From JBBARC01 sp040400005 (GTDB lineage: Bacteria; Pseudomonadota; Alphaproteobacteria; Acetobacterales; Acetobacteraceae): a DNA stretch of 43,907 bases. The notes beneath the pieces are model-generated. The model saw only the letters and a program-made list of their open reading frames with translations, was not told the DNA's origin and searched no databases. The stretch is from contig JBBARC010000024.1 in NCBI GenBank assembly GCA_040400005.1, forward strand, positions 1-43,907. Direction: 5' to 3'. This document shows, piece by piece, positions 25,106 to 32,202 of the stretch (position 1 is its first letter; each line of letters opens with the position of its first letter). The position numbers and the translations under genes are program-made.

Positions 25106-27072
25106 CCAACTTCAGCCGAATTCTTATCGCCAATCGCGGCGAAATCGCCTGCCGGATTGCCGCCACGGCAAAGCGCATGGGTATTTACAGCGTTGCTGTG
25201 TTTTCTGATGCCGATCGCCATGCCCGCCATGTGCAGATGGCGGATGAGGCGCGCTATATTGGCCCCGCGCGGGCCGCCGATAGTTATTTGCGCGCCGATC
25301 ACCTGATTAGGGCGGCACAGGAAAGTGGCGCGCAGGCGATCCATCCCGGCTATGGGTTTTTATCCGAAAACGCTGATTTTGCCCAACGCTGCGCCGATGC
25401 CGGCATTGTGTTCATTGGCCCGCCGATCGGTGCTATTCGCGCCATGGGATCGAAGGCCGAAAGCAAAACGCTGATGGCGCGCGCCGGCGTGCCTTTGGTG
25501 CCGGGCTGGCACGGCAGCGACACCGATGATGCGGCATTGGCTATTCACGCAGCCGCCATTGGCTACCCGGTGCTGATTAAAGCCTCGGCCGGTGGTGGCG
25601 GGCGCGGGATGCGGGTGGTGCAGCAGGCCTGCGACCTGGCCGAACAATTAACCGCCGCACGGCGCGAATCGCTGGCAGCCTTTGGTGATTCGCGCCTGCT
25701 GCTGGAAAAATACCTGGACGCACCACGGCATATCGAAGTGCAAATTTTTGCCGATCATCACGGCAACACGCTATCGCTGTTCGAACGTGATTGTTCCATT
25801 CAGCGGCGTCACCAAAAAATTATCGAAGAAGCCCCGGCACCTGGCATCACCGCCGCCTTGCGGGCAAAGCTGACTGAGGCGGCGATACTGGCTGCCCGGA
25901 CGGTATCCTATGTTGGTGCTGGCACTGTTGAATTTATTATGCAGGACGGCATTTTCTATTTTATGGAAATGAACACCCGCCTACAGGTGGAACACCCGGT
26001 AACCGAGATGATCACCGGACTTGACTTGGTGGAACTGCAGTTTCGTGTGGCCGCTGGCGAAAAGCTGCCGTTTACCCAGGCTGATTTGCGCATTGATGGC
26101 CATGCGATCGAAGCGCGTTTGTGTGCCGAAGACCCCGCGCGTGATTTTATGCCGTCCATTGGCCGTATTCGCCATCTACGCGAACCGGCCAATACTGCCA
26201 CATTGCGTATCGATAGCGGCATCACCGAAGGTGCTGCGATTACCCCGTTTTATGATCCGCTGCTGGCCAAAATTATTGTGCATGGCACCGACCGGCTGGA
26301 TGCCTTGAGGCAGTTACACATAGCCCTGAACGATTACGAAATTGGCGGTATTGCCACCAACCTTGGCTTATTGCGCGGTATTGTGAGCCACGCCGATTTC
26401 GCTGCTGAACGCTTTGATACCGGCTTTATTCCGCGCCACTGGGCAGACATTTTGCCGCCCGCAGCAGCCCCCAGCGATGCGGTTTTGGCGGCGGCCGCCC
26501 TGGCGGCGGTTGCCGATACAGCACCGTGCGATCCATCACCCTGGGCGGTAGGCGATGGGTTTCGCATTCAAGGTGCGGCGCCGCGCTTGGTAACGCTTGG
26601 TGCGGGCGATGCCTTTTTTGAGATTGCCATCACCGGCACACCGACCCAGGCCATTGTGCGGATTGATGATCGCGAATTTTCAGGCTACCTTACACAAACC
26701 GCCTCGGCCGCAAGCCTTTATACGGACACTGCCATTCATCATTTTACTGTGCGTGTTGATGCGCCGGTGATCATGGTGATCGACCACGGCGTTGCTTACG
26801 AATTTCGCGTGATCGACCCGATGGCGAGCCTAGCCGTTGACCAAACCGCCGGCAGCCATTTGAAAGCCCCCATCCCTGCGCGCATCACCGCCCTGCGGGT
26901 AAGCCCCGGTGATGTGGTGGCCAAAGGCCAGATTTTGCTGGTGCTGGAAGCGATGAAAATGGAAATTCCGTTGACCGCACCACGGGATGGAACCATTGCG
27001 GAGATTTTGCGCGGAGCCGGCGACATGGTGGCCGAAGGTGAAGAACTGGTGACTTTGGCAGCGGAAGCCTAA
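25102..27072 (+). CDS. liuD: Methylcrotonoyl-CoA carboxylase, biotin-containing (alpha) subunit
   Basis: The 656-residue protein carries biotin and carboxylates it with ATP. The biotin carboxylase N-domain starts FSRILIANRGEIACRI; the ATP-grasp part has KASAGGGGRGMRVV and MEMNTRLQVEHPVTE; the carboxylase C-domain has GHAIEARLCAEDP. A BT-type linker domain lies at about 480-580. The biotinyl domain at the end has the EAMKME motif, with Lys619 modified. It starts with GTG inside the stop overlap GTGA. Its stop TAA overlaps by two bases the stop of the convergent ABC permease gene, with no terminator between the two operons. It is the last gene of the acyl-CoA operon. Confidence 0.94.
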   Translation: MTNFSRILIANRGEIACRIAATAKRMGIYSVAVFSDADRHARHVQMADEARYIGPARAADSYLRADHLIRAAQESGAQAIHPGYGFLSENADFAQRCADAGIVFIGPPIGAIRAMGSKAESKTLMARAGVPLVPGWHGSDTDDAALAIHAAAIGYPVLIKASAGGGGRGMRVVQQACDLAEQLTAARRESLAAFGDSRLLLEKYLDAPRHIEVQIFADHHGNTLSLFERDCSIQRRHQKIIEEAPAPGITAALRAKLTEAAILAARTVSYVGAGTVEFIMQDGIFYFMEMNTRLQVEHPVTEMITGLDLVELQFRVAAGEKLPFTQADLRIDGHAIEARLCAEDPARDFMPSIGRIRHLREPANTATLRIDSGITEGAAITPFYDPLLAKIIVHGTDRLDALRQLHIALNDYEIGGIATNLGLLRGIVSHADFAAERFDTGFIPRHWADILPPAAAPSDAVLAAAALAAVADTAPCDPSPWAVGDGFRIQGAAPRLVTLGAGDAFFEIAITGTPTQAIVRIDDREFSGYLTQTASAASLYTDTAIHHFTVRVDAPVIMVIDHGVAYEFRVIDPMASLAVDQTAGSHLKAPIPARITALRVSPGDVVAKGQILLVLEAMKMEIPLTAPRDGTIAEILRGAGDMVAEGEELVTLAAEA

Positions 27073-27815
27073 GCCCCCCAGCGCCGGGCAGCCGCGCGTG
27101 CGATGCCCGCAAACCCTGCATTGATCACCAACCCCGCCATAGCAAGCAAAACCAATGCCGCAAACATGCGGGCAATCTGCAAGCGGTAGCCGGCCTCCAA
27201 AATACGGAACGCCAGCCCCGAGGCAATGCCGCCAGCGCCGGTGACAAATTCGGCAACCACGGCGCCCACCAAAGCAAGCCCGCCTGAAATTTTCAACCCG
27301 GTTAAAAAATACGGCACTGCCGCGGGTAGGCGCAGATAAAAAATCTCCTGCGCTGCACTGGCACCATTCAGTGCAAATACATCGCGCAGAGCCTGCGGCG
27401 TTGCCGCCAACCCTTCCGCTGTATTCGCATAAATCGGAAAAAACGCAACAATCGTTGCGCACACTACCATGGCGGTAAAGGGATTGCCGATCCAGATTAT
27501 GATCAGCGGTGCAATCGCCACAATCGGGGTGACCTGCAGCACCACAGTCCACGGTTCCAGCACGGCGCGGGCCAGGCGCGATGCGGTGATCAGGCAGGCC
27601 AGGGCCACGCCCAACACCGTTGCGCATAGCAAGGCCATTGCTGCCACCGATAGCGTTGCCAGTAACGCGCGGTTCAACACCGCCGCATCGGCCAAGTAGG
27701 CGGCAAAAATCGCCACCGGCCCAGGCAACACGTAAACCGGCACGTGCATCAGCATCACAACCGCCTGCCAAGCAGCCAACGATCCGCCCAGCGATAACAA
27801 CGGGGCAAGCCTCAT
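27069..27815 (-). CDS. ABC transporter permease (SsuC/ThiX/RibX type)
   Basis: The 248-residue inner-membrane protein has about six hydrophobic segments and the permease EAA-loop region NTAEGLAATPQALRDVFALN followed by LRLPAAVPYFLTGLKIS, where the ATPase docks. This is the family used by NitT/TauT-type importers for sulfonates, pyrimidine precursors of thiamin and riboflavin. ATG 27815 overlaps the ATPase stop by four bases. It is the last of three leftward genes. Its TAG overlaps the stop of the convergent carboxylase gene. Confidence 0.9.
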   Translation of the reverse strand: MRLAPLLSLGGSLAAWQAVVMLMHVPVYVLPGPVAIFAAYLADAAVLNRALLATLSVAAMALLCATVLGVALACLITASRLARAVLEPWTVVLQVTPIVAIAPLIIIWIGNPFTAMVVCATIVAFFPIYANTAEGLAATPQALRDVFALNGASAAQEIFYLRLPAAVPYFLTGLKISGGLALVGAVVAEFVTGAGGIASGLAFRILEAGYRLQIARMFAALVLLAMAGLVINAGFAGIARAAARRWGA

Positions 27816-28555
27816 GTCGCCACCGCGTTCGCCGCAACCTCGGCCTGTAGGCGCGCCAACAGGGGCAAATAGGTATCGCCAAACCGGTCACGCGGGCGTG
27901 GGCCGGGCGCCGGAATCTCGGCCGCAATCTGCCCTGGGCGCGCGCGCATCAGCACAATACGATCAGCCAAATACGCGCCCTCGTATAATGAATGAGTGAC
28001 AAACACCGTGGTGCATCCAAGTTCCGCGGTGATGCGCAAAACATCATCCTGCAAACGGTGGCGGGTAAATTCATCAAGGGCTGCAAAGGGCTCATCCATC
28101 AACAACACCCGCGGGCGGGCCGCCAAGGCGCGCGCAATCGATACGCGCATGCGCATACCGCCCGATAAGGTGGCAGGCCGGGCGGTGGCAAAATCATCTA
28201 ACCCGACTAGCGATAATGCCGCGCGCGCCCGCGCTTGCGCATCTGCCACGCCACGCAGCCGCAATGGCATTGCCACATTGGCCTGCGCATCGGCCCAGGG
28301 CATTAAAGTGGGATCCTGAAATACAAAGCCAATTTCGCCAGGGGCGGGCTTATCGTGCCAGGTTATGGTGCCGCTATTGGGCGCATCTAATCCCGCGATC
28401 AATCGCAACAAAGTTGATTTGCCGCACCCCGACGGGCCCAGCAGCACGACAAACTCACCAGCGCCGATCTGCAAATCCACGCAATCCAGCGCCACCACGC
28501 CGGAATCAAACCGCCGCGAAACACTGTTCAGCGAAAGCACCGGCGGGGCACTCAT
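27812..28555 (-). CDS. ABC transporter ATP-binding protein (NitT/TauT type)
   Basis: The 247-residue ATPase powers the importer. The Walker A motif is GPSGCGKST, the Q-loop VFQDPTLMPW, the signature LSGGMRMRVSIARAL, the Walker B VLLMDEPFAALDE and the H-loop FVTHSLYEGAYLADR. The LSGGM signature and the DPTLMPW Q-loop are standard for the SsuB/TauB/ThiZ group. It overlaps both the upstream substrate-binding gene (ATG overlap at 28552-28555) and the permease gene, so all three are translated as a unit. Confidence 0.93.
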   Translation of the reverse strand: MSAPPVLSLNSVSRRFDSGVVALDCVDLQIGAGEFVVLLGPSGCGKSTLLRLIAGLDAPNSGTITWHDKPAPGEIGFVFQDPTLMPWADAQANVAMPLRLRGVADAQARARAALSLVGLDDFATARPATLSGGMRMRVSIARALAARPRVLLMDEPFAALDEFTRHRLQDDVLRITAELGCTTVFVTHSLYEGAYLADRIVLMRARPGQIAAEIPAPGPRPRDRFGDTYLPLLARLQAEVAANAVAT

Positions 28556-29514
28556 TTATGTGGCAGCACATCAAGGGTATACGCTTTTTGCCAGGCGAGA
28601 TCGGCTGGGTACAACCCTGCCGCCACCATCGATGCAAAAAACGCCTGCCAGCGCGCGCGCGTCATGGTGCCAATCCCGTCCGGCCCTTCGACAATGTTAT
28701 GGTCGCGCAGGGCACTGCGGCCATAGGCCAGTAAGGCAGAGGTCATGTCTGGATTGGCCTGTTGTATCAGCGCATCCGCGGGCCGCGCATCGCCGTGCAA
28801 ATAAATCCGCCAGCCCGCCGCTGTTGCACTTATAAACGCACGAATAAGCTCGGGTTTAGCGGCAACCATGCTGCGCGATGTGGAAATAAGATTGGCGTAA
28901 CCAGAAAACCCTGCATCCGCCAGCATCAGCACCACCGGCGAAAAGCCGCCCTGTTCGCGCATCAAGTATGGTTCTGATGCCAAATACCCCTGCTGCACCG
29001 CATGGGTATCGGCTAAAAACGGCGCCAAGTTAAACGTGTAGGGCCTGATCTGGTCATCACTATAGCCAAATTTGGCGCGCACAAAATTCCACCAGCCGCT
29101 GCGCGTATCCGCGCCGATCATAATCTTCTCGCCGCGCAAACTTTCGAAACTATCATGGCCAACCCCGGGATGAGCCAAAATGATCGATGGGTCTTTTTGA
29201 AAAAACGCCGCGACCGCGACAAACGGCACATCTTCGCGAACAAAATTCAGCGCCAGAAACGCATTGCCGGTAACGGTTAAATCCAACCGCCCCGCCAGCA
29301 ACACCTGCGCCTGGTTAACCTGCGGGCCGCCCTGCACAATCTGCACATCTAAGCCGGCGGCATCATACAACCCGGCCGCCTTGGCCGCGTAATAACCGCC
29401 GTACTCCGCTTCCGCCAGCCAATCCAACCCCAGGCGTAACGTCTCCCCGGCGTTGGCGCTGCCTGCCACCACGCACGCCAGCACCACCGCCCCAACCAAC
29501 CGCCACGCCCACAT
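28552..29514 (-). CDS. ABC transporter substrate-binding protein, NMT1/THI5-like
   Basis: The 320-residue periplasmic protein starts with a signal peptide (MWAWRLVGAVVLACVVAGS) with likely cleavage after ANA at residue 22. The mature part begins LRLGLDWLAEAEYGGYYAA and goes on with GLYDAAGLDVQIVQGGPQV, the hallmark of NMT1/THI5-like binding proteins (ThiY, RibY, SsuA). FADT-like and ADTRSGWWNFVRAKFG segments form the ligand cleft. The ligand could be a pyrimidine, flavin or sulfonate; no TPP or FMN riboswitch is visible in the 65 bp upstream, so thiamin or riboflavin control is not supported. It is the first gene of the leftward operon and is divergent from the DUF1491 gene. Confidence 0.88.
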   Translation of the reverse strand: MWAWRLVGAVVLACVVAGSANAGETLRLGLDWLAEAEYGGYYAAKAAGLYDAAGLDVQIVQGGPQVNQAQVLLAGRLDLTVTGNAFLALNFVREDVPFVAVAAFFQKDPSIILAHPGVGHDSFESLRGEKIMIGADTRSGWWNFVRAKFGYSDDQIRPYTFNLAPFLADTHAVQQGYLASEPYLMREQGGFSPVVLMLADAGFSGYANLISTSRSMVAAKPELIRAFISATAAGWRIYLHGDARPADALIQQANPDMTSALLAYGRSALRDHNIVEGPDGIGTMTRARWQAFFASMVAAGLYPADLAWQKAYTLDVLPHK

Positions 29515-29579
29515 ACCCTAAATCCCCTGCTATCCCCCCACTATGTTGGTTGATCGCCAAATAAGGTAGAGGCACCACC

Positions 29580-29912
29580 ATGGAAGCACGTGTAAAAACC
29601 GGAATTTGGGTCTCGGCCGCCCTGCGTTTATCAGGGGCCACCGGTAACCCCGGTGCCGTGCTGCGCCGCGGCGACCCCGATTCAGGGGGGATCATCGTGG
29701 TTTTGCGCGGCCGCGCCGGCCTTACCGCGCTGAGCCAAACCCGCACCCAGGATGGCGAGCCCGCCTGGCTGCGCGGCACCGGTAAAGACCCGGTCGATGA
29801 CGCCACAATCGACGCCTACATCGCCCGTGCCACCGCCCGCGATCCTGATGTTTGGGTGGTGGAATTCGAATCGCCAAATATGCTGCCGCCGTTTGAGGGC
29901 ACTATTTTATAG
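29580..29912 (+). CDS. DUF1491 family protein
   Basis: This 110-residue protein belongs to DUF1491 (PF07372), a small family largely confined to Alphaproteobacteria. It shows the typical VKTGIWVSAALRLSG start, AVLRRGDPDSGGIIVVLRG in the middle, and the end pattern DAYIARATARDPDVWVVEFE. Function is not known. ATG 29580 is preceded by a purine-rich AAGGTAGAGG site. The palindromic element at 29934 follows 21 bp after its stop, perhaps as a bidirectional terminator with the CHAP gene. Confidence 0.9.
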   Translation: MEARVKTGIWVSAALRLSGATGNPGAVLRRGDPDSGGIIVVLRGRAGLTALSQTRTQDGEPAWLRGTGKDPVDDATIDAYIARATARDPDVWVVEFESPNMLPPFEGTIL

Positions 29913-29933
29913 GTTTTTTAGAAGGTTAAGAAT

Positions 29934-30058
29934 TTTCTTTTTCTGAAGAAAAAGAAACAAAAAGACTTTTACGATGCTCGGCCTGGGGCTGCCATGCCAC
30001 CGAGTTCGGCTAACCCAATGTTATAAAAGTCTTTTGCTTCTTTTCTTCAGAAAAGAAG
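29934..30058. repeat. Palindromic intergenic element, copy A
   Basis: The element has an end hairpin (29934-29957, 11-bp stem), a perfect 12-bp inverted repeat AAAAGACTTTTA (29960-29971) / TAAAAGTCTTTT (30024-30035), and a second end hairpin CTTCTTTTCT/AGAAAAGAAG (30037-30058). The core between the arms reads GGCCTGGGGCTGCCATG at 29981-29997, shared with copy C. It lies between the convergent DUF1491 and CHAP genes, about 20 bp from each stop, and likely ends transcription on both strands. Confidence 0.88.
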
Positions 30059-30077
30059 ACCTTGCTTTAACCTTGCC

Positions 30078-30818
30078 TTACCGCAAACCACGATCAGGTG
30101 CGTCAATGGCGATGGCGCCAACGCTGAGGTCTAGCACCGCGTGGGGTGCTGGCAGGGCGGGGGCTTCGGCGACTTCTACGATGGCGCGGCGGTGGCGGCG
30201 GCTGGTGCGGGCGGTGCGCAGGTCGGCTGGGGGCTGGTCCATATCTGGCAGCGGGGCGTGGGTGGTGTTGGCGACCATCTGGCCGGCGCCCGGGCCGGCA
30301 TCGGGGCGGGCGTAGATGAAGCCGTGGGTGGGGTAGATGCTGCCGTAGGTATCACCGGCGCCTAGCTGCACGCGCACGGCGGTCCAGTCATTGTTTTCGG
30401 AAACGTCTTTCACCTGAATATCGCGGGTGATGCCGCGGCTATTCCAGTGCGACTGGTCGATGACGATGGTGCGGCTATCGGCCAAGCCCGATACCACAGC
30501 GACGTGGCCCAGCGGCATACGGCCATTTTCTTTAAAGGTGAGCACGGCGCCCACTTCGGGGCGTGCGCCGCGCTGGTAGACGCCATCGGCGTTATACCAC
30601 CAATCGCGCGCGTTACCCGAAAGGGCCACATCGCTGGCGGCCTTGGCAAAGGCGACGCACTGAATAACGCCGCCGTAGCCGGCATGGTGGGTTCGGTAGC
30701 TGACATGGGCGCCATGGCCATGGTGGCGGGCGCTGGCGGCTGCCGTGTGCACTGCAACAGGAATTGTGCTGGCGGTTAACGCCATGATAATTAAGCACTT
30801 CCTGATGCGTGTTGGCAT
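30078..30818 (-). CDS. Secreted CHAP-domain amidohydrolase
   Basis: The 246-residue protein has a signal peptide (MPTRIRKCLIIMALTASTIP, cleavage near ASA, residue 30) and a CHAP domain at about 45-190. The catalytic Cys54 lies in GGVIQCVAFAKAA and His105 in MPLGHVAVVSGL, followed by IDQSHWN, which supplies the third residue. CHAP enzymes cut peptidoglycan peptide or amide bonds in the periplasm or outside the cell. The last 50 residues are low complexity and basic (TSRRHRRA). I chose ATG 30818 at the signal peptide; ATG 30839 and longer starts are possible. It is a single gene whose 3' end borders palindromic element A. Confidence 0.87.
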   Translation of the reverse strand: MPTRIRKCLIIMALTASTIPVAVHTAAASARHHGHGAHVSYRTHHAGYGGVIQCVAFAKAASDVALSGNARDWWYNADGVYQRGARPEVGAVLTFKENGRMPLGHVAVVSGLADSRTIVIDQSHWNSRGITRDIQVKDVSENNDWTAVRVQLGAGDTYGSIYPTHGFIYARPDAGPGAGQMVANTTHAPLPDMDQPPADLRTARTSRRHRRAIVEVAEAPALPAPHAVLDLSVGAIAIDAPDRGLR

Positions 30819-31220
30819 AGGTATTTTCCCGGATGTCATCGCTCTGACAAAATCGGTAACAACCCGTGCGTGCATCTGGCAACCGCCTAGAGCATGGCAG
30901 CCCCGATAAAACCATGATTCGTGCAAAATGGCCTGTGGATGAAGGGGGTTTATGGGACAAATATCCTATTTTGCCGTTAAACCCAGGCCGCCACCTATAG
31001 TGTCAAAACCACGTGCCAAATGGGCAATACTGTGTTTTTGGCGCCACATAAAGGCGGCTAACGCCTTGTGTTACCACTTAGTCTTGCAAGATTTAGCAAG
31101 CATGGCGCAGTTCCGGCACTTCGATTCGATCGCGGATAGGGTAGATATACGCAAGGGTGGCCCACCGCACCCCCCCGCGTTACCTGCTAACACCAAGCAT
31201 TACCTGGTAAATTCTCGTGA
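30819..31220. other. Intergenic region upstream of the CHAP gene
   Basis: These 402 bp hold no convincing gene. The sequence is less GC-rich than its surroundings. It must contain the CHAP promoter; a TTGTCA hexamer followed after 17 bp by AAAATA near 30823-30851 is a possible match but would leave almost no leader. A short palindrome TTACCTGGTAA lies at 31200-31210, 10 bp beyond the ridA stop. Confidence 0.45.
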
Positions 31221-31571
31221 TTACTTGCAGGCGATGACCATCACTTCAACCAGCCAGCGCGGGTCGGCGAGCTCGGCCTGAATGGCGGCGCGGGCGGGGG
31301 CTTCGCCGGCCGGCAGCCAGGCGGTCCAGATCTCGTTAAAAGCGGCGCGGTCGGCCATGTTTTTCAGCCAAATTTGGGCTTGCAGCAGGCGGGTATTGTC
31401 GGTGCCGTGCAGTTCGAGCAGGGCTGAGATTTGCCCCAGCACGTCGTGGGTTTGGCCGGCAAGATCTAGGGCGGGGTCGCTGGTGACAAAGCCTTGGGTA
31501 AACACAAAGCCATGATATTCAACGGCTTTAGACAGTACTGGGCTGGCTTCGGTGCGGATCAGGCGGCTCAT
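31221..31571 (-). CDS. RidA/YjgF/Rid family enamine-imine deaminase
   Basis: The 116-residue protein is of normal RidA length and should be a trimeric cytosolic enzyme. RidA hydrolyses reactive enamine and imine intermediates from amino-acid metabolism. It contains GFVFTQGFVTSDPALDLAGQT at the start of the conserved part and ends RAAIQAELADPRWLVEVMVIA, with the binding Arg and Glu of the family. The Arg-containing RAAIQA segment sits where active RidA proteins have RxxV. ATG 31571 has a GGGGAG ribosome site about 11 bp upstream. No operon partner is visible; the small lipoprotein gene upstream is 113 bp away. Confidence 0.9.
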   Translation of the reverse strand: MSRLIRTEASPVLSKAVEYHGFVFTQGFVTSDPALDLAGQTHDVLGQISALLELHGTDNTRLLQAQIWLKNMADRAAFNEIWTAWLPAGEAPARAAIQAELADPRWLVEVMVIACK

Positions 31572-31684
31572 ATGTGTAAACTCCCCAAATTGGCCGCCAA
31601 AATTGGCGGGGCGCCGTGATGGCAGCGCTACATGTGCCGCTCCCATCCCCCGGTTAGGCTAATTTGGCAAGCGTGCGCTGCGCC

Positions 31685-31981
31685 TTAATGCGTAACACCC
31701 TGGGTGCGCACGCACTGATTAACCGATTGCCGCTGGCTATACTGATCGGCCAGCGCCCGGTTGGCGGTTTGCGTGGTGCCGGTGCCCGAAAAGGGCGTGT
31801 CGCCACTATCACGCTCAGATAGCTGATAGCGATTCTGCGCCGCATACACCCGATCAGCATCCGCCCGGCACTGCGCCACCAAATCCTGGCGCGCCGCATC
31901 CCCGCCGCCCCCCGGCAACCCAGCACACCCAGCAAGGGCGGCGACCACCAGTAAAGCAGCAAACATCGGGGTGCTGGGCAT
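31685..31981 (-). CDS. Small lipoprotein, function unknown
   Basis: The 98-residue protein has a lipoprotein signal peptide, MPSTPMFAALLVVAALAGC, with lipobox LAGC and Cys19. The mature part is short, polar, and contains two further Cys (near 38 and 90) that could form a disulfide in the periplasm. I do not recognise a family. ATG 31981 follows AAGGACTGACCCTG, an acceptable ribosome site. Palindromic element B lies upstream, between this gene and the molybdenum-cofactor gene. Confidence 0.75.
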   Translation of the reverse strand: MPSTPMFAALLVVAALAGCAGLPGGGGDAARQDLVAQCRADADRVYAAQNRYQLSERDSGDTPFSGTGTTQTANRALADQYSQRQSVNQCVRTQGVTH

Positions 31982-32077
31982 CAGGGTCAGTCCTTAAAAC
32001 AATAAGCCCCGTGTGTCGGCGTTCGCACGCGGCCTGACAAGGGCGAAAGAGTACGGGGTTGCATAAGAAGTAAGGGC

Positions 32078-32202
32078 CTTCTTTTTCTGGTGAAAAAGAA
32101 GCAAAAAGACTTTTATAAATATGGGCCAGGAGCGCTCGGTGGCGGCGTTGCCCCAGGCCAAGCATTATAAAAGTCTTTTGCTACTTTTCTTCAGAAAAGT
32201 AG
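32078..32202. repeat. Palindromic intergenic element, copy B
   Basis: The element starts with a hairpin of 10 bp with loop TGGT (32078-32101), followed by a perfect 15-bp inverted repeat AAAAGACTTTTATAA (32104-32118) / TTATAAAAGTCTTTT (32165-32179), and a hairpin CTACTTTTCT/AGAAAAGTAG (32181-32202). Compared with copy A, one T-A pair in the last hairpin is swapped to A-T. That swap supplies the TAG stop (32181-32183) of the leftward gene, so the element overlaps its last codons. Confidence 0.9.

Noticed and set aside
29515..29579. TPP or FMN riboswitch before the THI5-like binding protein gene
   Set aside because: Only 65 bp are available and no conserved riboswitch core is visible.
30823..30851. 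TTGTCA-17-AAAATA promoter of the CHAP gene
   Set aside because: It would place the transcript start at the start codon, so it is not supported without an alternative start or 5'-end data.
30952..31281. 109-residue rightward reading frame
   Set aside because: It overlaps the ridA gene end, has no family likeness and no credible start.
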